From NCBI GenBank assembly GCA_036365515.1, contig CM070875.1, positions 95,171,128 to 95,235,127 on the forward strand: a stretch of DNA of 64,000 nt, written 5' to 3'. The notes under the pieces are model-generated. The model ran no database searches, was not told the origin of the DNA, and was given only the letters and a program-made list of their open reading frames with translations. Below are positions 35,071 through 45,692 of this stretch, piece by piece (position 1 is the stretch's first letter; each line of letters starts with the position of its first letter). Position numbers and translations under genes: made by a program. The stretch comes from Torymus aiolomorphi. Its lineage: Eukaryota > Arthropoda > Insecta > Hymenoptera > Torymidae.

Positions 35071-36689
35071 TTTCAAACTTTGTTAGAAGTCACTTTCTTG
35101 TTTAAAATACTATTTTTATATTGTAGCAAGCACACAACGATTAAACACAATAATTATACTGTCAAATAAACACAGGAACCGTAAATCCAAAAATAAAGAA
35201 CACTTTTTAAGTTAAAAGCGACGTAAAGGAATCGAAATAATCAGAGCATTTGATTCAGCTGACAATTGTGTTTATAGAAATTGAAGGGCTAAAAGTAGAT
35301 TACAATGTCAAATGCTCAGGACCCTTTCTACGTATGTTTGTTCTGTGTGTGTTTTCTTAATTCATCATGTATCATAGTCCAAATATCTTTAATTCAATAT
35401 TTTTCATACCCGATTACTCTAAATCTTCTATACAATAATTGTTATATATTCTATAGTATAATAATTGTTTTATATTCAGCCGTTTTATACGTATGTTTTT
35501 TATATTAAAGATATTTCAACCATGAAACACGACCAATTACAAAGTACGTATGTCACAGATTATACACGTAATTATACACGTATAATACATGCAGGTATTA
35601 TACGAGCTTGAAACGTCGTTTAATTGATTTTTGTCAGTTATTTCTGTTATTCTTTTTTAATAAATTGATTTATTTTTCCATAATATTTGCCAATATTTAT
35701 AAATATATTGATGTAGATTTTATAAAAATTAAATTTACAATCAGAAGAAAAAAGAAATACCACCAATAAATAAGAGCATGTGGGGATATCTCTACAACTT
35801 TTACTTTTCATGTTATTGCAACTCTCTAGATCTTTTTAAAAGAAATATATACTTTCAGCAATGCGAATAGGTAAAAATAAATGTTTTTCAAGTGTTCCAT
35901 GTATGAAAAGATTGTTCCAGTTACGTATAAAGTAATGAGAACGCGGAAATGTACTAAATTATCTCATTTCGTTGCGGTCATTGACGACATTTTTGACAGT
36001 ATTTGTTCTATAAAAACTGTAACGAGGTTTTTTATTCATTAAAACTATGATCATTATTTGGTATCATATATAAGTAGAAAAACTTTAATTCAGAGATGTG
36101 CCCGTAATACAATTAAAATCACGAATCCAGAAAGTTGCGTCAGGGATTTTTCAAAAATAAATATTTTTCTAGTAATTCCGTTCTATACATTTTAACCTGA
36201 AGTTTTTTCTTAATCTGGTTCACAGGTTTCATTCTTTATTAAAAATACAATAATTTGATTTATTGCTCATGTGTGTGCCATGTATAGTTTTAAAAGTTAT
36301 GCGACTTCAAAAAATTACTTCTCCAGCGTAACTCGTTAAAAAAAATATATTTTTGATAAGCTGAATTTTGAATTTTGAGCTCCAAAACCCAGCGTAATGA
36401 ACCCAGTAAAAAACCAAGTGTAAGATGGTATTATTTTTTAACGGAACTAAAAAATGAGTTACGCAAATTTTTTGTTTATTATATAATAGGTAAGTAAGCC
36501 ATTAATATTTGTTTCAAAGTTGTGCTCGTAGAAAATTTTTTTTTTTTCTGCAAACACCGAATATTAAAAGTTCTAGAGATATCCTCATGTATGTCGAAAA
36601 AACTGAATATTGAAGAAAAACGAAATTACAGCGAAAAATCGGTAAAAAGTATAATCAGTGTTTTATCAATATTTTGTTTTTTTTAATGC
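35071..36689. other. AT-rich spacer
   Basis: Short frames only (for example 35305-35508, hydrophobic, no domain). No repeat pairs or RNA genes were recognised. Confidence 0.3.
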
Positions 36690-36756
36690 TAATGGTAGAT
36701 TCTTTTTAATGAAGTATGAATGAAACTGATGGCCAATATCTACCAGGAGTAATTAA

Positions 36757-36873
36757 TAAAACCACATATAATTTTACGTCGACGTTTCGGACATTTTTAT
36801 TGTATGTCCTGCCTCAGGAATATGAAATCGTAGTCGAGTTTTTGTTTTTCACGGAGAGAGACTCGTGGTTTTC
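36757..36873. mobile_element. 117-bp insertion flanked by TTAA
   Basis: Ends TAAAACCAC and GTGGTTTTC are inverted repeats, flanked by TTAA at 36753-36756 and 36874-36877. The right arm of the surrounding palindrome (near 39690) has the uninterrupted site with one TTAA. Read on the minus strand the interior carries CTGAGG, a 6-bp stem GGACAT/ATGTCC, then GAAACGTC, resembling the Penelope hammerhead-like words, with one altered core base. Confidence 0.65.
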
Positions 36874-37163
36874 TTAAGGGAGCCAGTGTGAGTTAATGCC
36901 TAAAAAAATATATTTTAGTATAATTAGTTACGTAATTATCTTTTCACAGCTCTATAAAAAAAACAACTTTATACCTTAAAAAATACATAAAAACAACATT
37001 TTAGCACCGCTCTGGCTCCTATATTTTGATTTATAAGTGTGTAATATAAACACTGGGTTGAAGTATGAATTTTTGTATATCATCTCATGTCTCACAGCAC
37101 TACTCTGGAACGCTTTGACCAAAATGTATGAGAGAGTGGAGAAATCTTGTCTATATATATTTT

Positions 37164-37335
37164 CACAAAATTAACGGAGCAAATTTTTGAAAAATTTTAA
37201 TTCTACCATTACTATAGATCTTTGAATAATTTTTTAATGATTTTTTTAATGATTTCTCCAATTTTTTTTCACATATTTCTATATGTAAAAATTAATTGGG
37301 TGACTGTTTTCAAAATCTGATCCGTTAATTTTGTG
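37164..37335. mobile_element. MITE, 172 bp
   Basis: Terminal inverted repeats CACAAAATTAACGGA (37164) and TCCGTTAATTTTGTG (ending 37335). The interior is AT-rich and noncoding. Confidence 0.65.
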
Positions 37336-37346
37336 TAAATACATAT

Positions 37347-39097
37347 ACAGGGTGTGTCAAAAGTTCCGGGATGGCCAGTTATCTCAGCGGGAATGCATTT
37401 TCGGAAAAAATGTTTCATACAAAAGATGTAGTATTTTTCCCTGGCTATCTGATGGTGACCTTGAATTTGACCTTGGGCTTGACCTTCAAGGTCATTTGAA
37501 GGTCAAGTCGAATTTTTTAAATGGGAAGCCCCCTTTTTTATTGCGGAAACCGAAAGAGGGAAAAATTCTCTTTCCACCGATATAAGATACATACGGGGTC
37601 AAATGTGATCTAGAGGTCGTTTCAAGGTCAAGTCGGTAAAATGAGGTCAAATTGATCTTTGGCAGTCCATAGCATGGAAACTAAGGGCGTTGGGAAAAAA
37701 CTTTCCATACGAAAGTTTCCGCAAATCGAATGGAGCATCTGATGGTGACCTTCAATTTGACCTTGGGCTTGACCTTCAAGGTCATTTGAATGTCAAGTCG
37801 AATTTTTTTAATGGGAACCCTCTTTTTGTTGCAGAAATGCGGGCCACGGACCCATGGGTTTTCGGGGTCGCTGAACCCGTATCTGGGGTCGGTTTGCCCG
37901 GCTGGATCGACCCAAGGTCGTTCCAAGGTCAAACTAGAAGGAATTGCAGAAGGTGCTTAAAACCACGGACCCATGGGTTTTCGGGGTCGCTGAACCCGTA
38001 TCTGGGGTCGGTTTGCCCCGTTGGGTCGACCCAAGATCGTTCCAAGGTCAAACCAGAAGGAATTGCAGAAGGTGCTTGAAACCACGGACCCATGGGTTTT
38101 CAGGGTCGCTGAACCCGTATCTGGGGTCGGTTTGCCCCGCTGGATCGACCCAAGGTCGTTCCAAGGTCAAACTAGAAGGAATTGCAGAAGGTGCTTAAAA
38201 CCACGGACCCATGGGTTTTCGGGGTCGCTGAACCCGTATCTGGGGTCGGTTTGCCCCGTTGGGTCGACCCGAGGTCGTTCCAAGGTCAAACCAGAAGGAA
38301 TTGCAGAAGGTACTTGAAACCACGGACCCATGGGTTTTCGAGGTCGCTGAACCCGTATCTGGGGTCGGTTTGCCCCGTTGGGTCGACCCAAGGTCGTTCC
38401 AAGGTCAGCGGTGATTAGCCAGGTCCCAGGTCTGGGTTTTGATCCAGAAACGTTTGCACAAAAAATGTTTTTTAACGCCCTGATACACGAAATTCGATGG
38501 GGTGTCCAGATGATCGGAGTATAAGAACGTTGACCTTCAAATGACCTTCGGCTCACTTTTAACCCCGTATGTATCTTACACCCCTGGAAAGGTAAGTTTT
38601 CCCGCATTTCTGCAACAAAAAGAGGGTTCCCATTCAAAAAATTCGACTTGACCTTTAAATGACCTTGAAAGTCAAGCCCAAGGTCAAATTCATGGTCACC
38701 ATCAGATGCTCCATTCGATTTGCGGAAACTTTCGTATGGAAAGTTTTTTCCCAACGCCCTTAGTTTCCATGCTTTGGACTGCCCAAGATCAATTTGACCT
38801 CATTTTACCGGCTTGACCTTGAAACGACCTCTAGATCACATTTGACCGCGTATGTGTCTTATATCGTTGGAAAGAGAATTTTTCCCTCTTTCGGTTTGCA
38901 CAATAAAAAAGGAGGGTTCCCATTTAAAAAATTCGACTTGATCTTCAAATGACCTTGAAGGTCAAGCCCAAGGTCAAATTTAAGGTCACCATCAGATAGC
39001 CAGGGAAAAATCCTACCTCTTTTGCATGAAACATTTTTTCCAAAAATGCATTCCCGCTGAGATAACTGGCCGTCCCGGAACTTTTGACACACCCTGT
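37347..39097. mobile_element. Inverted-repeat DNA element, 1.75 kb, with half-site arrays
   Basis: Ends ACAGGGTGTGTCAAAAGTTC and complement. Arms of about 500 bp (37347-37850 and 38597-39097) match closely, and each contains an internal ~290-bp duplication. The arms are dense in TGACCTT/AAGGTCA. The middle holds five 119-bp tandem repeats. No transposase frame is present. The TA-rich flanks (ATAT) fit a TA-type target but are ambiguous. Confidence 0.75.
37844..38412 (+). repeat. 119-bp tandem repeat, ~4.8 units
   Basis: The word CCACGGACCCATGGGTTTTC starts at 37844, 37963, 38082, 38201 and 38320, an exact 119-bp period. Units are over 95% alike by eye, with GTTGGGTCGACCC versus GCTGGATCGACCC alternating between units. 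Because 119 is not a multiple of three, overlapping frames through it repeat the same peptide in different phases and are not genes. Confidence 0.9.
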
Positions 39098-39102
39098 ATA
39101 TA

Positions 39103-39140
<38 letters not shown>

Positions 39141-39156
39141 CATTTGTTTTACCAGA

Positions 39157-39372
39157 TTTATGGAGCCCTTTTATACACATGAGCATATTTATGGAGCCCG
39201 TTTTCTTTTATGGAGCCCGGGTCCCATAAAATATTCTTATACGGCGTTTATGGAGCCCGATCTAGAGTTTCTATACCCAGAGAGGGATTATTTCTTTAGT
39301 CACTTGTATACGGAAACTCTGGGCGTAGGTACTAATATACAGGGATGGGCTCCATAAAGGGGTTAAGTGATA

Positions 39373-39416
<44 letters not shown>

Positions 39417-39420
39417 AGAT
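39157..39420 (+). mobile_element. Motif-array element, copy C (different motif)
   Basis: Direct copies of TTTATGGAGCCC at 39157, 39188, 39207 and 39247, an inverted copy GGGTCCCATAAA at 39219, a core at 39261-39323 containing TTATTTCTTTAGTCACTTG between GAGTTT and AAACTC, and an inverted motif GGGCTCCATAAA at 39347. TA and CA microsatellites follow. The spacing matches copy A almost base for base although the motif differs. Confidence 0.7.
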
Positions 39421-39826
39421 TTTCCCCACTCTCTCATTCATTTTGGTGAAAGCGTTCCAGAGTAGCGCTGTGAGACATGATATGATATACAAAAATTCAT
39501 ACTTCAATCCAGTGGTTATATTACACACTTATAAATGAAAATATAGGAGCCACGGAGGTGCTAAAATGTTGTTTTTTATGTATATTTTTAAGGTATAAGT
39601 TGTTTTTTTATATAGATTTGAAAAGAGAATTACCTAACTAATTATACTAAAATCTATTTTTTCAGGCTTTAACTCAGGCTGGCCCCCTTAATCACTCCTG
39701 GTAGATATTGTCCACCAGTTTCATTCATACTTCATTTTATCAATATCTTTGGAAAAAAAAAAATATCGTTCTCGAGTAAAATTTAGCATATTTTATAAAT
39801 ATTTTCCTATAAAATAGTTTATTATG

Positions 39827-39990
39827 TAACAAGAGGCGAAAGTAGCAGATTTTTCCTGCGGGTGGGTTATTTACTGCCCGAGCGATAAAATTTTTCGCGA
39901 GGTTGCGTGTACTGCTCGAGGGAAAAATCTTTTCGTGAGGGCAGTAGCCACTCAAGAGAAAAATCTACTTTCGTCCCGTGTTACATATAG
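39827..39990. repeat. Palindrome, ~160 bp
   Basis: The left arm TGTAACAAGAGGCGAAAGTAG with CAGATTTTTC, then ACTGCCCGAGCG, faces the right arm with GGGCAGT, GAAAAATCTACTTTCG and TGTTACA. The stem is imperfect and the loop is GC-rich. Confidence 0.55.
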
Positions 39991-40142
39991 TATTTTATTC
40001 CTCACTCGACCGTGGCCATCTTTAGACTCCGAAAGGCGGGGCCGACAGGATTTTTTTTTTTTATATTTTGCTTAGTAGAAAAAGCCAGTATTTTGATGGA
40101 TTTATTACAAAATAAATAATATAATAAAAATTGAAAAAAAAA

Positions 40143-40246
40143 AGTTTTACTTTCGACCCGCAAATTTCACTTTTGACCCGCAAATTTTACTTTCGACCTG
40201 CAAAATTTTACTTTTGACCCGCAAATTTTACTTTCGACCCGCAAAT
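40143..40246 (+). repeat. ~20-bp tandem repeat, five units
   Basis: Repeats of TTTTACTTTYGACCCGCAAA with small changes. Confidence 0.85.
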
Positions 40247-40855
40247 CTGATTTGCGGGAAATATCTGCAACTTTCGCCCCGATTTTCGGGGACGAGAAGT
40301 GGACATTTTAGTCGTGTGCGGAATAAAAAGCTTTTTTAAAGAAAAAATATGTTTAGCCCCTTCATTAAAAAAAATTTTTTATACACCTGCCTATACATTT
40401 TACATTTGTAAAAAAGTTTATTCTAGAAACATTTCACAAATTTTTAACAGATAAGTCCTCTTCTGTCATGGGTATCTTGATCCATTTATTAAATGATATA
40501 TTTTTACACATAGCATTTTTTCACAGAAATCTAGAAACAGATCCATTGAAGTACTCGAAATAACTATCTATTAAAAAGATTTACTATGATTTATTATTAT
40601 TTTCTCTTTTATAGTATTTACTTTTTTGTATTTTCTCAAAATTTTTTTAAACTTTTCACGTATTTCAATCGACTTAATATTATATACAATACAGCAATGA
40701 TAAATTTAAACATCATTCATGATTTTAAAATTTTCACCAAGGGCTTTTAAATTAACCACTTTTCTAGTAATAAGCATAGCAATTTTTTCTGCTTAATAAA
40801 ATTACAAACTCATTTCTACATTAAAATATATAAGATCTCAATCACTTTATTGCAG
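40247..40855. promoter_or_regulatory. Spacer and probable 5' intron of the next gene
   Basis: AT-rich, with no recognised element. It ends in the pyrimidine-rich acceptor TTTATTGCAG placed directly before the ATG at 40856, so at least part of it is likely a 5' leader intron. No TATA box or first exon could be assigned. Confidence 0.3.
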
Positions 40856-42538
40856 ATGGAAGCTTTACATAATTTATTACAGGAAATTGACAATTATAAA
40901 AATAAAATCACGGATGAAGCCATTAAAGCCGATTGTTTTTTGTCTGATATATTGCTTCAAAATTACAAGGAGAAATTCCAAATACAATATAGAGAGCATC
41001 AAAGAAATCTTAGCAGAAATGCTCGTCATAGAGCAACGTCTGTTTGTTTTGATAATCAATTTTTTCATCCTAAATTATTTATAAATGGAAAACCTGTAAT
41101 GCAGCTTTTTTTATATAATTTATATGGAAAAATAACTGAAAGAGACTTAATTGAATTTCTAAATCAGAAGGAATTACGTAATTTCTCGATATCTCAAGTG
41201 TTTTATAAAGCTAAAAAGACCTATGCAATCATTAATTGTGATAGTTTAGTGACATCATGCAAAATGCAAATAGCTTCATGTTTGAAAGAGCTAAAGTGGA
41301 CCTATCAAAAACACAAAACCAGTTTTATTAAATTAAAACCTCATGAATCCTGCTACAGCAACAAAAATATTTGTGCAAACAGCGAGACTTGCAACGTGCA
41401 ATTTAAAGATGTTTTTAACGAGTTCATAACAAACTCTCTGATCGTTAAAATGACTGCAGCGTATTTAAGCGCAAAAGATTTCTTTAGTTTTTATGAAGCC
41501 TGTAACTATCCTTGTTCTTTCAAGTCTGCTAATATTACCTTCGATTCTTCTATACCAAGATATAAATGTGGAAATTTCAACATAATTTATGAAGATGCAC
41601 GGACTTTTAAATTTGATAACATTCTTTTTAATAATCGTGAAAATGAAATACCAGTATCAGTTGTTGTAAAACTATTGTCGATGCAAGTCAAACGGTTTCA
41701 TGGAAATAGTAGAAACAATAAATGTTTGCAAGTTGAAACTATCGATTTATCAAAAATAGATACAACCATAGAGGTTATCTCGTATATCTCGAACAATTTT
41801 CAGGTTCGAACGCTTCGATTGGGGATAAATCGTGATAATATAGATACTGCACTAAAAACAATAAAATTAAAAGAATTATTTTGTACAAATAATGTAAACT
41901 TGAGATGTAATTTCCTTTCTCATGAATCATTTTTTAATTTAACAGTATTATCACTTGTACGGTGCCAGAAAGTCTTTGCTAAAATGTTATGTCAATTTGT
42001 AAAAGGTAATAGTGTATTAAAAGAATTTTACGTAACTGATTGTTATAACATAGACAAGGAAGTATATATGTTTGATATAATTGCAGCGGTATTTTCGGGA
42101 CAAAATAATTTGGAAATTTTCCACTTTAACTATGAGGAGAGAGTGGAATTTTCTCGATTCCACAATTACTCAGCCTTTGATTTTAATCCACTTCTGTTCA
42201 TGTCAAATTCAATTGAGCACTTAAATGTTAAAAATAACGGATGTTTTGATAACATTTATAACGATGTTATTACTTGTATGCCTAATGTTAAAATATTGAT
42301 ACTTTCGGGAGTCATAACAACTGATGAAATTGATTTTTCACACCTTACAAGGTTACAACATTTAGAAATAAATTTTAACACCGCAGTTAATTTAAGTATT
42401 CAAAGACTTAAATACTTAGGTGTAAGAAAATTGATAGTCATTAATCTCAAAGGAAAAAGTAAAACGAATCCATTCAATAGACTTTTTAGAAGCTTTGATT
42501 GCACAAAGAAGCGCAATATTATTATATGTAGTAGCTAA
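40856..42538 (+). CDS. F-box/leucine-rich-repeat-like protein with RRM-like region
   Basis: It is a single large exon of 560 codons, with the ATG at 40856 immediately after an acceptor (TTTATTGCAG). The N-terminus (residues 1-60) is charged and helical. Residues ~82-140 resemble an RNA-recognition fold: an LFLYNLYG strand like RNP2, then ~30 residues later KKTYAIINC like RNP1. Residues ~195-225 (IVKMTAAYLSAKDFFSFYEA) have F-box-like spacing. From ~290 on, irregular leucine-rich repeats follow, with strands such as LTVLSLVRCQKV, NLEIFHFNY and LQHLEINF. F-box/LRR proteins recruit targets to SCF ubiquitin ligases; that role is inferred only. A broken second copy follows in tandem. Relative to it this copy lacks 2 bp near 42477, giving a different, shorter C-terminus, so either one frame or the other is derived. 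Exact family not recognised. Confidence 0.6.
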   Translation: MEALHNLLQEIDNYKNKITDEAIKADCFLSDILLQNYKEKFQIQYREHQRNLSRNARHRATSVCFDNQFFHPKLFINGKPVMQLFLYNLYGKITERDLIEFLNQKELRNFSISQVFYKAKKTYAIINCDSLVTSCKMQIASCLKELKWTYQKHKTSFIKLKPHESCYSNKNICANSETCNVQFKDVFNEFITNSLIVKMTAAYLSAKDFFSFYEACNYPCSFKSANITFDSSIPRYKCGNFNIIYEDARTFKFDNILFNNRENEIPVSVVVKLLSMQVKRFHGNSRNNKCLQVETIDLSKIDTTIEVISYISNNFQVRTLRLGINRDNIDTALKTIKLKELFCTNNVNLRCNFLSHESFFNLTVLSLVRCQKVFAKMLCQFVKGNSVLKEFYVTDCYNIDKEVYMFDIIAAVFSGQNNLEIFHFNYEERVEFSRFHNYSAFDFNPLLFMSNSIEHLNVKNNGCFDNIYNDVITCMPNVKILILSGVITTDEIDFSHLTRLQHLEINFNTAVNLSIQRLKYLGVRKLIVINLKGKSKTNPFNRLFRSFDCTKKRNIIICSS

Positions 42539-42729
42539 GCTACCTTTTGTTATTTGTACAAATAAATATTATTATCTATCTATCTATCTGGCTGTAGATT
42601 TGAAAAATTGTAAATTATCAGAATGGAAAATACAAAGATTAAGGAATTTAGGTGCCGTGGTAGAAGGTGATAGTCAAATGTTGCATTTACAAGTCTTCAA
42701 AAAGTAATAGACAGGATGAAATACATGAA

Positions 42730-43506
42730 AATATGTTTCAAACAATTTTCATGTGCGAACGCTTCGATTAGAGGTCACTCGTGATCATATAGATAGTGCA
42801 CTAAAACAAATAAATTTAAAAGAATTATTTTTTACAAATATCTCAACTTGAGATGTCATTACCTTTCTCATGAATTATTTTTCAATTTAACAGTATTATC
42901 ACTTGTAGGATGCCAGAAAGTCATTACTGAAATATTATGTAGATTTGTAAAAGATAATAAGGTATTGAGAGAACTATATGTAAAAAATGACTGTTATAAT
43001 ATAGACAAGGAAGTACACATGTTTTACCTAATTGAAGCTGTATTTTCAAGACAAAATAATTTAGAAACTTTCCACTTTAACTATACGGAACGCGTGGAAT
43101 TTGCTCGATTCCACAATCATTCAATTTTTAATTTTAACCGACTTTGTCCATATGAAGTTCAATTGATCACTTTAACATTAAAAATAATGGGTGTTTTGAT
43201 AAAATTTATAACAATGTAATTGCTTGTGTGCCTAATGTTAAAACTTTGATACTTTTGGGAGTCATAACTACTGATGAAATTTATTTTTCATCACATACAA
43301 GATTACAACATTTAGAAATAAATTTTAACACCGCAGTTGATTTAAGTATTCAAAGACTTGAATACGTAGATGTAAGAAAATTGATAGTCATTAATCTTAA
43401 AGGAAAAAGTAAAACGAAACTATTCAATACAGACTTTTTGGAAGCTTTAATTGCACAAAGAATCGCCATATTTGTAGATTTGAAAAATATTAAATTATCA
43501 GAATAA
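42730..43506 (+). pseudogene. Broken tandem copy of the F-box/LRR-like gene (3' half)
   Basis: It is collinear with about 41815-42640 of the upstream gene. It starts near the block CGAACGCTTCGATT, has a stop and shifts around 42770-42850, a readable stretch 42848-43219 (LSHELFFNLTVLSLVGCQKV) and a second stretch 43228-43506 ending DLKNIKLSE. Frames change at about 43150-43225. The N-terminal, RRM-like and F-box-like parts are absent. Amino-acid identity to the intact copy is high, so the duplication is moderately recent. The downstream copy preserves the C-terminal reading that the first copy has lost by a 2-bp deletion. Confidence 0.75.
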
Positions 43507-44065
43507 AAAATACAAAGATTAAGGATTTAGACGCCGTGGTGGTACGTGATAGCCAAATGTTATATTTGCAAGTCTCCAAACAGTTATAGACAGAATGAAA
43601 TGTACGAAAATTATGTATTAGGTGAAAAATGTACTAATAAAAAGTTTTGCAAGTCTAGGTATTATCTTTGTATTGCAATATTCATACAAGAATTCTTTCT
43701 ATTTTTCCTACATTATATGGTTTATTATTCTTCACAGATTTCGAATAATTTAGCTAAGGTTTTGTCACGCTCTACTCACTCATAGATATTTGCATTATAA
43801 CAAGAGGGATATCCTGACCTTGGTTAACAAGTATCCCACAAACACTGCTACCTAGGAGGTCGTCCCTGTTTATTGCAGTTGGGATAACCACGTTAGCCAA
43901 GAGTTTTTTGAGTATAGTATATAAGCATAAAGATACCACGTTGAAACACGTACAAGATTCGCATAGTAAGTAGTGTATCTTAAACTAAAAAGTTTGTTTA
44001 GCATAGTGTCCAGAACATTCGTGTTCATCCAACAAATACTACATAAGCATGCTAACATTTTATAT

Positions 44066-44619
44066 GGGGGGAGGTATTTTATCAGATTGGTAAAATGTTA
44101 GATGAGTATTTTCTCAGAAAGGTAAAAAAACAAATTAGAATATCTTATGATAGAAGCGTAAAATTTCCGAATGCTTAAAAATGTATAATATATAAACATA
44201 CGAAAAAATTTGGCAAGAAGGCCATAATATTTTCATTAAATTATTTTTATATGATATGTGATGTCAATTTTTAGAATGCCATTTCTACCTAACAATTAAA
44301 TTGTAGAAAATGGAGTGATTTAGAAAAGCTAAAATGTCGACAAATGAGCTGAAAATCGTATAGGAATGAACATTTCAGATTTTTCGGAATTTTATTTTTC
44401 TAGTAAAAAGTATTTTTATAATTTCATGCAATCTGTTTCCAATTTTTATAGACGCAAATTTTTCTTATATTTTCTTTTCGAAAGTAATTCCTAGTGTGTT
44501 CTGAATAACTCCTGTTCGGAATTAACAGTTTCGGATTCGCAAAATAATTTAAACGATAGTATATTTTCTGAAAAAATACCTATCTAACATTTTACCATTC
44601 TGATAAAATACCTCCCCCC
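44066..44619. mobile_element. MULE-type MITE, 554 bp, 9-bp target duplication
   Basis: Terminal inverted repeats GGGGGGAGGTATTTTATCAG (about 55 bp with mismatches). It is flanked by ATTTTATAT on both sides (44057-44065, 44620-44628). Sister units at 45.2, 46.1 and 46.9 kb show the site without the insertion. A 9-bp duplication is typical of the Mutator superfamily. It has no coding capacity. Confidence 0.85.
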
Positions 44620-44973
44620 ATTTTATATATGTGATTGTTGCATTATTCCATCATATTGAATATTTTTAATCTTACGAATTATCATACAAAAAGTAAAAAC
44701 GCACAAACGTACATGCGGACCCGCTCATACATGGTCTCATGTATGCACATAGATCCTTCAGGCTTACGGTTCATATTTCAGTTACCGTTTGGTTTGGGTT
44801 TTGGCTTGGTTTTGGATTTTCTATTTTTAAATAATAAGGAATGGTTATAGTTTATACTTATTATTCATTGTTTTTAGGTTAGTGATTTGAGTTTATTACT
44901 TTGTGCAAGGTTCGAACAATTTAATTAATAAAATGTTGGGTTTTGTCACGATCTACTCAATACATATCCGCAT

Positions 44974-45221
44974 TGTTACGAGAAGGATATCCTGACGTTG
45001 GGTAACTAGTGTCCCACAAACACTGCTATCTAGGGGGTCGTCCCTGTTTATTGCAGTTAGGATAACCACATTAGCCAACATTTTTTTGAGTATAGTATAT
45101 AAGCATAAAGATACCACGCTGAAACATGTACAAGGTTCGCATAGTAAGTACTGTATCTTAAACAAATAAGTTTGTTTGGCATAGTGTCCAGAACATTCGT
45201 GTTCATCCAACTAATACTACA
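44974..45221 (+). mobile_element. Solo-LTR-like block (also at 43795-44043, 45806-46052, 46639-46886)
   Basis: It begins TGTTACGAG and ends ACTACA, with a TATA box about 120 bp in, as expected for an LTR promoter. GCAT flanks all four blocks. No internal retrotransposon genes are present nearby. An alternative reading is an amplified host promoter/first exon. The four copies result from tandem duplication of the whole unit, not independent insertion. Confidence 0.4.
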
Positions 45222-45420
45222 TAAGCATGTTAACACTTTATATATTTGGTTGTTGCATTATTCCATCATATTGAATATTTTTAATCTTACGAATTATCAT
45301 ATACAAAGTAAAAACCCATAAACGCATACGCTCACTCGCACATGCATGCTCTCGTGTATTGTACATAGGCATCCTTCAGGCTTACGGTTTCTATTCCAGT
45401 TTTCGTTTGGCTTTCGTTTA

Positions 45421-45692
45421 TGAGAAAAGAATTTAGTAAAAATTCCAAATGATTTTATAAAAATTACCATACTCTCGGGTAAAGCCACTCAGACTGTAAA
45501 AGCCCAAAAAAATTATCATTCTTTAGGGTAAATTTTATAATAAAGTTTAGTAAATTTTCCTATATTTTTAGCAACATTTTTATATAGTGTGGTTATTTTT
45601 TAGGTTTTTACAGTCTGTAGTGGTTTTACCCGACAATATGGTAATTTTTATAAAACCATTTGTAATATTTACTAAATTCTTTTGTCAGTGTA
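45421..45692. mobile_element. Foldback element (second copy at 46256-46525)
   Basis: Arms of about 95 bp: AGAATTTAGTAAAAATT and TTTTATAAAAATTACCATA and GGGTAAAGCCACT at the left face their complements at the right. It is present in two adjacent array units and absent from the other two, so it was inserted before the last unit duplication. Confidence 0.75.

Larger units (their letters stand above)
36690..39745. mobile_element. Nested giant inverted repeat, ~3 kb
   Basis: The outer arms 36690-37145 and 39413-39745 match in inverted orientation (words TATGAATGAAACTG, ACCAGGAGT, CTCTGGAACGCTTT), ignoring a 117-bp insertion in the left arm. Inside lie, in order, a 172-bp MITE, a second large inverted-repeat element (37347-39097) and motif-array copy C. 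No transposase was found. It looks like successive insertions into one palindromic host element. Confidence 0.7.

Noticed and set aside
37690..38418. Several overlapping 80-130-codon frames with a repeated DPWVF-type peptide
   Set aside because: They arise from a 119-bp tandem repeat whose length is not a multiple of three, so the same peptide recurs in different frames.
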